Positions 8,298-17,321 of a DNA stretch of 64,000 bases are shown here, one piece after another. Every line of letters starts with the position of its first letter. The stretch's first letter is position 1. The position numbers and the translations under genes are program-made. The stretch covers positions 313,292 to 377,291 of the forward strand of contig BMQD01000004.1 in assembly GCA_014647935.1 (NCBI GenBank), given 5' to 3'. The DNA comes from Planomonospora parontospora. GTDB taxonomy: Bacteria; Actinomycetota; Actinomycetes; Streptosporangiales; Streptosporangiaceae. A model generated the notes under the pieces. That model had not been told where the DNA came from and searched no databases. It worked only from the letters and a program-made list of their open reading frames with translations.

Positions 8298-9617
8298 GTG
8301 GCCTATCGCCTGACCGTGCTGGGGACCGGATACCTGGGTGCCACGCACGCGGCGTGCATGGCCGAGCTCGGCTTCGAGGTGCTCGGCCTGGACGTCGACG
8401 CCGCCAAGGTCGCCAGCCTCCAGGCGGGGAACCTGCCCATCCACGAGCCGGGACTGGAGGACATCCTCCGCCGCAACCTGGCCAACGGACGGCTCCGCTT
8501 CACCTCCTCCTACGAGGAGGCCGCGGACTTCGGCGACGTGCACTTCGTGTGCGTCGGCACCCCGCAGAAGAAGGGCGAGTACGCCGCGGACGTCTCCTAC
8601 CTCGACGCCGTGATCGAATCGCTCGCCCCGCACCTGAGGCGCGACTGCCTGGTCGTGGGCAAGTCCACGGTGCCGGTCGGCACCGCCCAGCGCCTGTCCG
8701 ACAAGCTGGCCCGGCTCGCCCCCGCCGGCGAGGCGGCCGAGCTGGCCTGGAACCCGGAGTTCCTGCGCGAGGGCTTCGCCGTGAAGGACACCCTGCACCC
8801 GGACCGCATCGTGCTCGGCGTGCACTCGGAGAAGCCCGAGAAGATCATGCGCGAGGTCTACGCCTCCATGCTCGAGCACGGGACCCCGCTGGTGATCACC
8901 GACTACCCGACCGCGGAGCTGGTCAAGGTCGCCGCCAACGCCTTCCTGGCCACCAAGATCTCCTTCATCAACGCCATGGCCGAGGTCTGCGAGGCCGCGC
9001 ACGCCGACGTCAAGCAGCTGTCGCTGGCGCTCTCCTACGACGAGCGCATCGGCGGCCGGTTCCTCAACCCGGGCCTGGGCTTCGGCGGCGGCTGCCTGCC
9101 CAAGGACATCCGCGCCTTCATGGCGCGCGCCGGGGAGCTGGGCGCCGACCAGGCGCTGACCTTCCTGCGCGAGGTGGACGCGATCAACATGCGCCGCCGG
9201 GCCCGCATGGTCGACCTGGCCCGCGAGCTGTCCGGGGGCTCCTTCCGCGGCTGCACGATGGCCGTGCTGGGCGCGGCGTTCAAGCCCAACTCCGACGACA
9301 TCCGCGACTCCCCCGCCCTGGACGTCGCCGTGAAGATCGCCGAGCAGGGCGGCAAGGTCACCGTCTACGACCCCGTCGCGCAGGAGAACGCCCGCCGCGC
9401 CCACCCCGAGCTGAACTACGGCGCCTCCGCCCTGGAGGCCGCGCGCGGCGCCCACGTCGTGCTGCTGCTGACCGAGTGGCAGGAGTTCGTCGACCTCGAC
9501 CCCGAGGAGCTGGGCTCCGTCGTCGCCTCCCGGAAGATGGTGGACGGCCGCAACGCCCTGGACGCCGAGACCTGGCGCGCCGCCGGCTGGCACTACCGCG
9601 CCCTCGGCCGCCCCTGA
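8298..9617 (+). CDS. UDP-glucose/GDP-mannose dehydrogenase family (UDP-glucose 6-dehydrogenase)
   Basis: 439 residues from GTG 8298, which has GAAAGGA six bases upstream. The NAD-binding motif is at the extreme N-terminus (VLGTGYLG, residues 8-14). The middle shows VGKSTVPVGTA and NPEFLREGFAV, and the catalytic thiol lies in GFGGGCLPKD (Cys 266). The C-terminal UDP-binding half contains GAAFKPNSDDIRDSPA. The family oxidises UDP-glucose to UDP-glucuronate in two NAD-linked steps, feeding surface polysaccharides. The frame is open 40 codons further upstream but without a ribosome-binding site. Confidence 0.92.
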   Translation: MAYRLTVLGTGYLGATHAACMAELGFEVLGLDVDAAKVASLQAGNLPIHEPGLEDILRRNLANGRLRFTSSYEEAADFGDVHFVCVGTPQKKGEYAADVSYLDAVIESLAPHLRRDCLVVGKSTVPVGTAQRLSDKLARLAPAGEAAELAWNPEFLREGFAVKDTLHPDRIVLGVHSEKPEKIMREVYASMLEHGTPLVITDYPTAELVKVAANAFLATKISFINAMAEVCEAAHADVKQLSLALSYDERIGGRFLNPGLGFGGGCLPKDIRAFMARAGELGADQALTFLREVDAINMRRRARMVDLARELSGGSFRGCTMAVLGAAFKPNSDDIRDSPALDVAVKIAEQGGKVTVYDPVAQENARRAHPELNYGASALEAARGAHVVLLLTEWQEFVDLDPEELGSVVASRKMVDGRNALDAETWRAAGWHYRALGRP

Positions 9618-9699
9618 CCCCGGCCCGTTACGCCCCTCGGGCCGCCCCGGCCCGCACCCCGACCTCTCGCCCCTCGGCCCCCACGAGGGAGGACCCCGC

Positions 9700-9996
9700 G
9701 TGTTCGTCCTGGAACTGACCTACCTCGTCCCCGCCGAGGAGGCCGACGCCCTGCTCGAGGCGCACGTCGCCTGGCTGGACCGGCAGTACGCCGCCGGGTT
9801 CTTCCTGGCCTCGGGCCGCAAGGTGCCGCGGGACGGCGGGATCATCCTCGCCACGGGCCTCGACCGGGCCGGGGCGGAGGCGCTGGTCGCGTCGGACCCG
9901 TTCGTCACGGCCCGGATGTGCGCCTACCGCGTCACCGAGTTCGTCGCCACCAGGACCGCCCCCGCCCTCGAGCCGTACCGCGAGCCGCCCGCCTGA
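9700..9996 (+). CDS. YciI-family protein
   Basis: 98 residues, the normal length of a stand-alone YciI domain (ferredoxin-like alpha/beta fold). LDRQYAAGFFLASGRKVPRDGGIILATG includes the family's H/D-containing region and the G-G-(I/V)-I-L-A strand. Function in general is unclear; some members are dehalogenase-like or associated with signalling. The GTG start has GAGGGAGGA upstream. It lies 82 bases after the UDP-sugar dehydrogenase on the same strand, so could be co-transcribed. Confidence 0.8.
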   Translation: MFVLELTYLVPAEEADALLEAHVAWLDRQYAAGFFLASGRKVPRDGGIILATGLDRAGAEALVASDPFVTARMCAYRVTEFVATRTAPALEPYREPPA

Positions 9997-10051
9997 CGGC
10001 GCCCGGACGAGAGCTCACCGGGTATGCCGCGGCGGGGAAACAGGAGGCGTC

Positions 10052-10474
10052 CTACTTCCCCGCCCCGGGCCCGTACCACTGGAGCGCCTGGCCGGTGACC
10101 GCCGCGATGCGGTCGAAGTCGTGATCGCGGTGCAGCAGGGTGAGGCCGCGCAGCTCGGCCGTCGCCGCCACCACCAGATCGACCGGTCCGGCACTGCGAT
10201 GCCACCCCTGCGTCGTGAGCATGCCCTGGACCTGCCACGCGCGGTCGTAGGCACGATCGTCGACGGGCACCCGGCCGAACAACTGCCGCATGTCCTCGAT
10301 CCCGCGCTCGCGGTCCGCCTGTGATCGTGCGCTGTAGAAGAACTCGAGCTCGGTGATCGGACACACGGCGACCAGCCCTGCCGCGACCGCCTGGTCCCAG
10401 CCGTAGCTCTCGGCTTCCTTCCGCATGAGCCCGGCCAGCGCGCTGGTGTCGATGAGGAACTGCGCGGGACTCAC
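10052..10474 (-). CDS. VapC-type PIN-domain ribonuclease toxin (locus 1)
   Basis: 140 residues. PIN domain with the first acidic residue in FLIDTSALAGLM, the second in TELEFFYSAR, and the C-terminal acidic cluster around GPVDLVVAATAELRGLTLLHRDHDFDRIA. Members cut RNA (often tRNA) with Mg2+ or Mn2+ when not held by their antitoxin. Its start codon overlaps the antitoxin stop (ATGA), ensuring coupled translation. All expected acidic residues are present, so it is probably active. Confidence 0.9.
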   Translation of the reverse strand: MSPAQFLIDTSALAGLMRKEAESYGWDQAVAAGLVAVCPITELEFFYSARSQADRERGIEDMRQLFGRVPVDDRAYDRAWQVQGMLTTQGWHRSAGPVDLVVAATAELRGLTLLHRDHDFDRIAAVTGQALQWYGPGAGK

Positions 10475-10686
10475 CGCCGGTAGTTCCCCTTCTCTTCGAA
10501 GAGTTCCAGATCGAAGCCGCCCTCGGCCGCGGCGCTACGCAGCCGTGCCAGTGCCAGCGCGCGCCGCCGGTTCTCCAGCACCTCGCGCAGGGCGCTGTTG
10601 ACCGTCTCCTTCTTCGTGCTGGTCCCCAGAGCCTTCGCGACCTCGGCCACCAGCTCGTCATCCAGGTCGATCATCGTTCGGCTCAC
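10471..10686 (-). CDS. VapB-type ribbon-helix-helix antitoxin (locus 1)
   Basis: 71 residues from GTG 10686, which follows GGAGGG by five bases. The N-terminus MSRTMIDLDDELVAEVAKAL and TSTKKETVNSALREVL is the classical VapB ribbon-helix-helix (first strand binds DNA), and the acidic/aromatic tail FDLELFEEKGNYRR would wrap the toxin. It binds its own operator as a complex with VapC and neutralises the nuclease. Confidence 0.9.
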   Translation of the reverse strand: MSRTMIDLDDELVAEVAKALGTSTKKETVNSALREVLENRRRALALARLRSAAAEGGFDLELFEEKGNYRR

Positions 10687-10698
10687 GACAGCCCTCCA

Positions 10699-10737
10699 GG
10701 CATATTGGAATGCATCCAAGGTACATCGGCATATGCC
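10699..10737. promoter_or_regulatory. Candidate VapBC operator
   Basis: Directly upstream of the antitoxin start lie two related sites: AGGCATATTGG at 10699 and the palindrome GGCATATGCC at 10728-10737, sharing GGCATAT about 28 bases apart. Between them is a near-palindrome centred on ATGCAT. Such paired sites are typical of autoregulated vapBC operators. The region is clearly less GC-rich than its surroundings. Confidence 0.5.
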
Positions 10738-10834
10738 TAAGTGGCCCGCTCTTCCCCAGAACACTCCTCGCGGCGTCCGAGCATGCCGGATCCCTCGGGT
10801 GAGGCCCCTCCCGACCGGCGAGGCCGCCCCGCGG

Positions 10835-11365
10835 TCAGCCGCCGAGCCGGGCGGCCTCCTCGCGGAGCCGGGCGCCCTTGGCGTGGGCCTGGTCCCGCAG
10901 CTCCCCCTGGAAGCGCTCCATCTTCGCGCGCAGCTCCGCGTCCGCCGCCGCGAGGATCCGTACGGCCAGCAGCCCCGCGTTGCGCGCGCCGCCGACGGCC
11001 ACGGTGGCGACCGGGACGCCCGCGGGCATCTGGACGATCGAGAGCAGGGAGTCCATGCCGTCGAGGTACTTCAGCGGGACGGGGACGCCGATCACCGGGA
11101 GCGGGGTCACCGAGGCGAGCATGCCGGGCAGGTGGGCGGCTCCCCCGGCCCCGGCGATGATCACTTTCAGGCCGCGCTCCGCCGCCCGGGCGCCGTAGGC
11201 GATCATCTCGTCGGGCATGCGGTGCGCGGAGACCACGTCTGCCTCGAACGCCACCCCGAACTCCGCGAGCGCCTCGGCGGCGAGCCGCATCACCGGCCAG
11301 TCGGAGTCGCTGCCCATCACGACGCCGACGGTCGGAACGGCCGCGCCGTCCTGTGCGGTGCTCAC
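10835..11365 (-). CDS. purE: N5-carboxyaminoimidazole ribonucleotide mutase
   Basis: 176 residues. Converts N5-CAIR to CAIR in de novo purine synthesis. Signatures [25 protein letters not shown] (catalytic His) and [14 protein letters not shown] are complete, and the domain ends with the usual [22 protein letters not shown] core. The GTG at 11365 overlaps the purK stop (GTGA), so purK-purE form one translationally coupled unit, the normal bacterial arrangement in which PurK makes the labile N5-CAIR for PurE. Confidence 0.95.
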   Translation of the reverse strand: MSTAQDGAAVPTVGVVMGSDSDWPVMRLAAEALAEFGVAFEADVVSAHRMPDEMIAYGARAAERGLKVIIAGAGGAAHLPGMLASVTPLPVIGVPVPLKYLDGMDSLLSIVQMPAGVPVATVAVGGARNAGLLAVRILAAADAELRAKMERFQGELRDQAHAKGARLREEAARLGG

Positions 11366-12519
11366 GTGTAGGTCCCTTCGCAGAGGTAGACGGCGGCGTG
11401 CCGGGCGCGGGCGCGGACCTCGTCGAGGTCGGTGCCGAGGGCGGTGACGTGCCCGATCTTGCGGCCGGGCCGTACCTCCTTGCCGTAGAAGTGGACCTTG
11501 ATCCCGGGGTCGTGGGCCATGACGTGCTCGTAGCGGGAGAAGACGTCCGGGTCCTCGCCGCCCAGCAGGTTGGCCATCACCACGACCGGCGCGGTCGGCG
11601 CGGGCGAGCCGAGCGGGAGGTCGAGCACGGCGCGCAGGTGCTGCTCGAACTGGGAGGTGCGGGCCCCCTCGATGGTCCAGTGACCGCTGTTGTGCGGGCG
11701 CATGGCCAGCTCGTTGACCACGAGCCCGGAGGCGGTGGCGAACATCTCCACGGCCAGCAGCCCGGTGACGCCGAGGTCCTTGGCGATCCCCAGGGCGATC
11801 CGCTGGGCGGCCGCGGCCGCCTCCGGGTCGAGGCCGGGCGCGGGCGCGAGCACCTCCACGCAGATGCCGTCGCGCTGCACGGTCTCCACCACCGGATAAC
11901 TGACGCCCTGCCCGTGCGGGGAGCGCGCGACCAGCACGGCCAGCTCCCGCTCGAACGGCACGAACGCCTCGGCCAGCAGCGGCACCCCGCTCGCCAGGAC
12001 CTCCGCGGCATCGGCGGCCGACCGGCAGATCCAGACGCCGCGGCCGTCGTAGCCGCCGCGCACGGCCTTGAGCACCACGGGCCAGCCGTGGTCGGCGGCG
12101 AATCCCTCCACGTCGGCGGCGGTGGCGACGCGCCGCCAGGCCGGGCACGGGGCGCCGATCGCGGTCAGCCGCTCGCGCATGACGGCCTTGTCCTGGGCGT
12201 GCACGAGCGCCTCCGCGCCGGGGTGCACGGCGAAGCCGTCCGCCAGCAGCGCACCGATGTGCTCGGTGGGCACGTGCTCGTGGTCGAAGGTGACCGCGTC
12301 GCACCCCTTGGCGAAGTCGCGCAGGTCGGACAGGTCGCGGTGGTCGCCGAGGCGCACGTCGGCGACCACCCGGGCCGCGCTCTCGTCCCGGGACCCGGCC
12401 AGCACCCGGAGCTCCACGCCCAGGGCGATGGCCGCCTGCTGGGTCATCCGGGCCAGCTGGCCCGCTCCGATCATGCCGACGACGGGCCCGCCGGGACCGC
12501 TCAAGGAAGGGCTGCTCAC
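11362..12519 (-). CDS. purK: N5-carboxyaminoimidazole ribonucleotide synthase
   Basis: 385 residues; ATP-grasp enzyme that uses ATP and bicarbonate to make N5-CAIR from [20 protein letters not shown] begins the N-domain. The ATP-grasp core shows [35 protein letters not shown], and the metal/substrate motif [16 protein letters not shown]. The end motif [17 protein letters not shown] is also present. GTG 12519 is taken as start because the first conserved glycine-rich loop follows at the proper distance; the frame is open further upstream but is Pro/Arg-rich and unlike the family. Confidence 0.95.
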   Translation of the reverse strand: MSSPSLSGPGGPVVGMIGAGQLARMTQQAAIALGVELRVLAGSRDESAARVVADVRLGDHRDLSDLRDFAKGCDAVTFDHEHVPTEHIGALLADGFAVHPGAEALVHAQDKAVMRERLTAIGAPCPAWRRVATAADVEGFAADHGWPVVLKAVRGGYDGRGVWICRSAADAAEVLASGVPLLAEAFVPFERELAVLVARSPHGQGVSYPVVETVQRDGICVEVLAPAPGLDPEAAAAAQRIALGIAKDLGVTGLLAVEMFATASGLVVNELAMRPHNSGHWTIEGARTSQFEQHLRAVLDLPLGSPAPTAPVVVMANLLGGEDPDVFSRYEHVMAHDPGIKVHFYGKEVRPGRKIGHVTALGTDLDEVRARARHAAVYLCEGTYT

Positions 12520-12708
12520 GTCCGCCGAGCTTACCGGCCCCCGGTACGCCGCCGGGCACGGGCAAGGGCCCACGCGGGCGGCACCCCGGCACCGATGCCG
12601 CCGGTCCGGGGTGTGCGGTGCGGAAAGGGTCCGGGCGGGCGGGCCCCGGTACGGCTCCACCTGGTCCCGCCGCTTCCGTGGTCGGGCCGGGCGCCCGGGC
12701 CGGGCCCG

Positions 12709-13701
12709 TCACTTCGCGGTCAGGTCGGCCAGCGCGCGCCGGGAGGCGACGGTCGAGACCTCGCCGTCGTCCCCGACCTCGGTGACGAGGAGGACGATCT
12801 CGGTGCCGGTCAGTTCGGCGGCCCTGGACCTGCCGGTGAAGGCCCGCAGTTCCGCGCCGCCGTGAACCGGCCGGGAGAGCGAGGAGCGGCCGGGCCGGGG
12901 CCGCTGCCGGTACTCGATCTCCAGCGCGTGGACCACCAGCGCGCCCTCGCTCAGCGGGAGCACCCGGCGCGGGCCGACGACCAGCCGGACGTCGGTGGTG
13001 AGCCGGTCGGGGGCGGCCTCCGTCCGGCGCGCCCCGAGGTCCGCACGCAGGACGGCGGCGGCGTCCCTCTTGGGGAAGGTCACCCCGCTCACCCCCGCCG
13101 GGTCGGTGAGGTAGGTCAGGTAGCGCTGCGGCACCAGGCGGGCCCTGACCCCGGTGCCGGAGGCGACGGCGGTGGACCCGGGGGAACCGGCGGCCTCGGG
13201 GACGGTGTCGGAGGCGGCCTCGGAGGCGGTGTCCCCGGTGGCCGGGATGGGCCCCGCGCCGAGCCGCCAGCCGTCGCCCTCGTCGACGAACAGGAAGTAG
13301 GCGGGGTCCGGTTCGCGGGCCAGGGCGACGAACCAGCGGTCCTCGCCTCCGGAGGCCGGCAGCAGGAACTCCGGTCCGGCGTACTTCCCCACGGTCCCGG
13401 CGGAGGCGGGGGCCGGGCGGCCGTTCCGGGTCGCCTCGCAGGCACGGCCGCCCAGCGTCTTCTCCGCCCAGGCGGTCAGCCTCCCGACCGCCGCGCAGTC
13501 CCGGTCCCGCCAGGCGTCACCGAGCCCCTGGAGCAGCTCGAACGCCTGGGCCGCCTCGGCGGCGCCGACCGCGCCCGCGGACGCCTCGGCCGACGGTCCG
13601 CTCCCGGAGTCCCGGTAGGCCGGGGTCCGCCCGTCGCTCCGCGCACCGCAGCCGGTCAGCAGGGACAGCCCGAGGATCAGGGCGAGCAGTCGGCGAGGCA
13701 C
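12709..13701 (-). CDS. Predicted lipoprotein of unknown function
   Basis: About 330 residues from GTG 13701, giving a compact lipoprotein signal ([16 protein letters not shown]; Cys about residue 18). ATG 13755 in the same frame would add 18 residues before the signal. After the lipidation Cys come a Ser/Gly/Ala linker, a helical segment ([20 protein letters not shown]), and two beta-rich parts with [16 protein letters not shown] and [18 protein letters not shown] do not recognise a named domain; the layout suggests an extracytoplasmic binding or sensor protein. An inverted repeat lies just upstream. Confidence 0.7.
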   Translation of the reverse strand: MPRRLLALILGLSLLTGCGARSDGRTPAYRDSGSGPSAEASAGAVGAAEAAQAFELLQGLGDAWRDRDCAAVGRLTAWAEKTLGGRACEATRNGRPAPASAGTVGKYAGPEFLLPASGGEDRWFVALAREPDPAYFLFVDEGDGWRLGAGPIPATGDTASEAASDTVPEAAGSPGSTAVASGTGVRARLVPQRYLTYLTDPAGVSGVTFPKRDAAAVLRADLGARRTEAAPDRLTTDVRLVVGPRRVLPLSEGALVVHALEIEYRQRPRPGRSSLSRPVHGGAELRAFTGRSRAAELTGTEIVLLVTEVGDDGEVSTVASRRALADLTAK

Positions 13702-13756
13702 GGGAGGTCCTGGGGAGTCCGAGAGGGCCGGCGGCCCGGTGGTCCGATGAGCCATG

Positions 13757-13780
13757 CCGTGTACGGCGGGCCGTACACGG
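13757..13780. promoter_or_regulatory. Perfect inverted repeat upstream of the lipoprotein gene
   Basis: Arms of 11 bases (CCGTGTACGGC and its exact complement) separated by GG, two bases upstream of the alternative ATG at 13755 and 55 bases upstream of GTG 13701. It could be a repressor operator or an mRNA hairpin over the leader. The rest of the ~320-base gap to the divergent GtrA gene contains a short AT-richer stretch (about 13,840-13,890) likely to hold divergent promoters; nothing else is evident. Confidence 0.5.
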
Positions 13781-14023
13781 TGATCACGGAGAGCGGACCT
13801 CCCCCGGGGGCTCCCCGCGATCGACGGGATCAGCGTAGCCTCAGCCTTACGGATTTATCCGATTTTACATGACATTTGCGGAAACGTTCTTTGGGTAATG
13901 GGATGTCCGTCCGGCCGACCGCCGGGCGGGCCCCCGAGGGCTCCCGGTAGCCTGAGGGAAGCGCCCGAGGTCTCGCCGTGTGGCGGATCCGCAGCCGACC
14001 TGAGAAAGGATCGTGCAGAGAAC

Positions 14024-14524
14024 GTGCGGTTTCTTCGACACGCCTACGAGCGGTTCGCCGATCTGTTGCACGAGCTCGCGAAGTTCGGGACCGTGGGTGC
14101 CTTCGCCTTCGTCATCGACGTCGGCGGCTTCAACCTGCTCCACTACGTCCTGGGCTGGTGGGGGCCGCTGACCTCCAAGGTCGTCGCCACCGCGGTCGCC
14201 ACCACCTTCGCCTACTTCGGCAACCGCTACTGGACCTACCGGCACCGGGAGCAGAGCGGGCTGACCCGCGAGTACTTCCTGTTCTTCCTGCTCAACGGCG
14301 TCGCACTGCTGATCGGCCTGCTCGTCGTCGGATTCACCCGCTACACCCTGGAACTGGCCGACCCGCTCAGCATCAACGTCGCCAACCTCTTCGGCATCGG
14401 CCTGGGCACGCTGTTCCGCTTCTTCTCCTACAAGAAGTGGGTCTTCCTGGCCGCCACCGAGGACCTCGACACCCCGCGCGAGCTGCCCGAGACCGACGGC
14501 GCCCGGACCCGCGAGACCCGCTGA
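14024..14524 (+). CDS. GtrA-family membrane protein
   Basis: 166 residues with four hydrophobic helices: FGTVGAFAFVIDVGGFNLLHY, KVVATAVATTFAYFGNRYWTY, EYFLFFLLNGVALLIGLLVV and INVANLFGIGLGTLFRFFSY, the standard GtrA order. The conserved NRYWT-(Y/F) and F-(R/N)F-x2-(Y/K)-KWVF motifs are present. GtrA proteins are thought to flip or bind polyprenyl-phosphate sugars during cell-envelope glycan modification. GTG 14024 puts the protein at normal family length; an A/G-rich stretch (GCAGAGAA) precedes it. Confidence 0.88.
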   Translation: MRFLRHAYERFADLLHELAKFGTVGAFAFVIDVGGFNLLHYVLGWWGPLTSKVVATAVATTFAYFGNRYWTYRHREQSGLTREYFLFFLLNGVALLIGLLVVGFTRYTLELADPLSINVANLFGIGLGTLFRFFSYKKWVFLAATEDLDTPRELPETDGARTRETR

Positions 14525-14614
14525 TCCGGGGCCCGCGCCCCCGCCGGAGCCGCAGGCCGCCCCGGCTCCGCAGGATCCGGCGCCGGGTCCGCGTGGTCCG
14601 CCCGCCCCGCCGGC

Positions 14615-15892
14615 TCACGCCGGCCCGCTGACCACCCGGTTCCTTCCGGGGTCGCCGACCGGGCGCAGGAAGATCGCGAAGGCCGCCGGGCGGGGCCGTA
14701 CCAGCTCCAGGCGGCCGCCGTCGGCGGCGGCCAGCGCCCGGGCCAGGGTCAGCCCCAGGCCGGTGCCCCCGGCGCCGCTCATGTTCCGCTCGAAGACGCG
14801 GGGCGCGAGGTCGTCGGTGATGCCGGGCCCCTCGTCCGCGACCTCGATCACGATGGACTTGCCGGTGTTGCTGGTGGTCACCGTCACCGGACCGCCGCCG
14901 TGCCGCAGGGAGTTCTCCAGCAGCGTGGAGACCACCTGGCTGATGCCGCCGCCGGTGCCCAGGGCCCGCAGGCCGCGCGTGCCGGACAGCACCAGCTTGC
15001 GGCCGTCCCGGCGGAAGGCCGGACCCCACTCGATGAACTGCTGGTCCAGCAGGGCGTCGAGGTCGACCACCGCGGTCTGGGCGTGGCGCTGCCGCCGGGC
15101 GGCGGCGAGCAGCTCGTCGATGACCGCGGTGAGCCGCTCGGCCTGCACGATCGCCGCCTCGCCCTCCTCCTTGACGACGCTGGGGTCGTCCGCGGCCGCC
15201 ACGATCTCCTCCAGCCGCATCGTCAGGCCGGTGAGCGGCGTCCGGAGCTGGTGGGAGGCGTCGGTCGCGAACTCCCGCTCCCTGGCCAGCAGGTCGGCGA
15301 TGCGGGTCGCGCTGCGGTCCAGTACCTCGGCCACCCGGTCGAGCTCCTGGATGCCGTAGCGGTGCTTGCTCGGCCGGGCCTCACCGGAGCCGAGCCGCTC
15401 GGCGATCATGGCCAGATCGCGGAGCGGGAGCGTCAGGCGGCGCGACTGGACCACCGCCAGCCCCACCGCCACCGCCATGGCGGCCGCCGCGAGCGCCAGG
15501 ATGAGCAGGAGCCAGGCGCGGACCTGCTGCTCGACCTGGGTCTTGTCCCGGCTGACCGAGACGTAGACCCCGCTCTCCGACTGGGCGTCCGCACTCATCT
15601 TGCGGTCCTCGGGAGGCTCCGCGCCCACCGTGGTCACCTGAGGAGGGGTCCCCCGGGCGTAGATCTGCACGTAGCGCTCGGGATACTTCCTCCCCAGCTG
15701 CTCCCGGGTGATGGGCTGCTCCTGGATCCGGGCGTACTCCACCTCGTTGAGCAGGCTCTTCGCCTCCCCCGACAGCTCCTGGATGGCCTCCTCCTGGATC
15801 AGGCGGTTGACCGCCACCCCCAGGGGGATACCGAGCAGGAGCACCGCGATGACCGCGACGAGCAGGGTCGAGGAGAGCAGGCGGCGGCGCAT
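14615..15892 (-). CDS. Sensor histidine kinase (HisKA/HATPase)
   Basis: 425 residues. Two membrane helices (about 5-28 and 126-149) flank a ~95-residue extracytoplasmic sensor region with no recognised domain. A HAMP segment follows, then the phosphoacceptor box DASHQLRTPLTG (His 214). The ATP-binding lobe carries LLENSLRHGGG (N box), VADEGPGI (G1) and GGTGLGLTLARALAAADGG (G2). It autophosphorylates and passes phosphate to the regulator encoded three bases upstream in the same operon. Confidence 0.92.
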   Translation of the reverse strand: MRRRLLSSTLLVAVIAVLLLGIPLGVAVNRLIQEEAIQELSGEAKSLLNEVEYARIQEQPITREQLGRKYPERYVQIYARGTPPQVTTVGAEPPEDRKMSADAQSESGVYVSVSRDKTQVEQQVRAWLLLILALAAAAMAVAVGLAVVQSRRLTLPLRDLAMIAERLGSGEARPSKHRYGIQELDRVAEVLDRSATRIADLLAREREFATDASHQLRTPLTGLTMRLEEIVAAADDPSVVKEEGEAAIVQAERLTAVIDELLAAARRQRHAQTAVVDLDALLDQQFIEWGPAFRRDGRKLVLSGTRGLRALGTGGGISQVVSTLLENSLRHGGGPVTVTTSNTGKSIVIEVADEGPGITDDLAPRVFERNMSGAGGTGLGLTLARALAAADGGRLELVRPRPAAFAIFLRPVGDPGRNRVVSGPA

Positions 15893-15895
15893 TCC

Positions 15896-16564
15896 CTACT
15901 CGCGTTCGAACCGGAAGCCGACCCCTCGAACCGTCGTGATGTAGCGCGGCTTGGCCGCGTCGTCGCCGAGCTTGCGGCGCAGCCAGGAGATGTGCATGTC
16001 CAGGGTCTTGGTGGAGCCCCACCAGTTGGTGTCCCACACCTCGCGCATGATCTGCTCGCGGGTGACCACCTTGCCGGCGTCGCGGACCAGCACCCGCAGG
16101 AGGTCGAACTCCTTGGTCGTCAGGTGCAGCTCCTTGTCGCCCATCCACGCGCGGCGGGAGTCGGCGTCGATGCGCACGCCCTGGACCACGGGCGTCTCGG
16201 AGGTGCCGCGCCGCAGCAGGGCGCGGACCCTGGCCAGCAGTTCGGCGAGGCGGAACGGTTTGGTGACGTAGTCGTCGGCCCCGGCATCGAGGCCCACCAC
16301 CGTGTCCACCTCGTCCACGCGGGCGGTGAGGATGAGCACGGGCGTGCCGTGCCCTTCGGCGCGAATGCGCCGGGCCACTTCGAGGCCGTCCATCTCGGGC
16401 AGGCCGAGGTCAAGAACGATCAGGTCGATGCCACCCGATAGAGCTCGCTCCAGGGCCTGCGGGCCGTCGGGGCTCACCTCCACCTGATAGCCCTCGCGGC
16501 GCAGCGCACGCGCCAGTGGCTCGGAGATCGAGGTGTCATCCTCGGCGAGAAGTACGCAGGTCAT
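15896..16564 (-). CDS. OmpR/PhoB-family response regulator
   Basis: 222 residues. Receiver domain with acidic pocket D9/D10, phosphoacceptor D52 (IVLDLGLPEMDG) and K102 (DDYVTKPF). The C-terminal winged-helix DNA-binding domain shows LTTKEFDLLRVLVRDAGKVVTREQIMREVW and the recognition segment STKTLDMHISWLRRKLGDD. First gene of a regulator-kinase operon. Repeated TTGAC-type motifs upstream suggest autoregulation. Confidence 0.94.
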   Translation of the reverse strand: MTCVLLAEDDTSISEPLARALRREGYQVEVSPDGPQALERALSGGIDLIVLDLGLPEMDGLEVARRIRAEGHGTPVLILTARVDEVDTVVGLDAGADDYVTKPFRLAELLARVRALLRRGTSETPVVQGVRIDADSRRAWMGDKELHLTTKEFDLLRVLVRDAGKVVTREQIMREVWDTNWWGSTKTLDMHISWLRRKLGDDAAKPRYITTVRGVGFRFERE

Positions 16565-16614
16565 GTTGAGGATCGTAGGACCTTAAGCGATCGTTTCCCG
16601 GGCACAGCGCGCGG

Positions 16615-16645
16615 TTTGACTCGCCGTTGACCTATCTATTGACCT
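16615..16645. promoter_or_regulatory. Three spaced direct repeats upstream of the response regulator
   Basis: TTGACT at 16616, TTGACCT at 16627 and TTGACCT at 16639 recur every 11-12 bases, 50-80 bases upstream of the response-regulator start. OmpR-family regulators bind tandem half-sites at about this spacing, so this is a candidate autoregulatory site. Confidence 0.45.
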
Positions 16646-16773
16646 GGGCAAACACTGATAAATCCCGGACAGACCTCCGGCAGCGCGGCACGACAGGGGA
16701 GTACGGCCCCGCCCGGGGGGCCGCCGGAGGGGGATGCGCCCCGGGAGGACCCCGCGGGCTCGGGGACAAAACA

Positions 16774-16811
16774 GAACACGCCCGACCTGAGTGAACTTGA
16801 CGGGCGTGTTC
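16774..16811 (-). terminator. Intrinsic terminator of bfr
   Basis: A perfect 11-bp stem (GAACACGCCCG and complement, 16-base loop) lies 12 bases past the bfr stop. On the minus strand the stem is followed by TGTTTTGT, an unusually good T-rich tract for this genome. It also insulates the divergent regulator promoter. Confidence 0.8.
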
Positions 16812-16823
16812 CGGCGATTCGCC

Positions 16824-17306
16824 TCAGGAGGCCGACGGCGGCTCCGCGTAGCGGGCCAGGTAGAGCTGCTCGCCGAGGCTGTCGATCAGCGACAGCTCGG
16901 TCTCCAGGTAGTCGATGTGGTGCTCCTCGTCCTGGAGGATCTCCTCGAAGAGGCGGGCGGAGGTGATGTCGCCCTTCTCCCGCATCAGGGCGATCCCCGG
17001 CTTGAGCCGCTGGACGACCGAGAGCTCGATGTCGAGGTCGGCGCGGAGCTGCTCGGCGACGGTCTGGCCGATGTGCAGCGTGCCCAGCCGCTGGTAGTTG
17101 GGCAGGCCTTCGAGGAAGAGGATGCGGTCGGTCAGCTTCTCCGCGTGGCGCATCTCGTCGATGGACTCTTCGCGGGTGTACTTCGCGAGCTTGGTGTATC
17201 CCCAGTTCTCCTGCATCTTGGCGTGCAGGAAGTACTGGTTGATGGCGGTCAGCTCGGCCGTGAGCTGCTCGTTGAGAAGTTCGATTATCTGCTTGTCGCC
17301 CTGCAT
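16824..17306 (-). CDS. bfr: Bacterioferritin
   Basis: 160 residues, exactly the family length. Ferroxidase ligands are all in place: E18, E51, H54, E94, E127 and H130. M52, the axial haem ligand shared between two subunits, marks it as a haem-containing bacterioferritin rather than a plain ferritin. It oxidises Fe(II) and stores iron as a mineral in a 24-subunit cytoplasmic shell. GAGGAG precedes the ATG. It is the second gene after bfd, 15 bases apart, under the iron-box region. Confidence 0.97.
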   Translation of the reverse strand: MQGDKQIIELLNEQLTAELTAINQYFLHAKMQENWGYTKLAKYTREESIDEMRHAEKLTDRILFLEGLPNYQRLGTLHIGQTVAEQLRADLDIELSVVQRLKPGIALMREKGDITSARLFEEILQDEEHHIDYLETELSLIDSLGEQLYLARYAEPPSAS

Positions 17307-17321
17307 GGCGGGCTCCTCGTG

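Noticed and set aside
14525-14614. Terminator between GtrA and the histidine kinase genes
   Set aside because: Several short GC-rich stems are possible but none is longer than eight pairs or followed by T; too weak to list.
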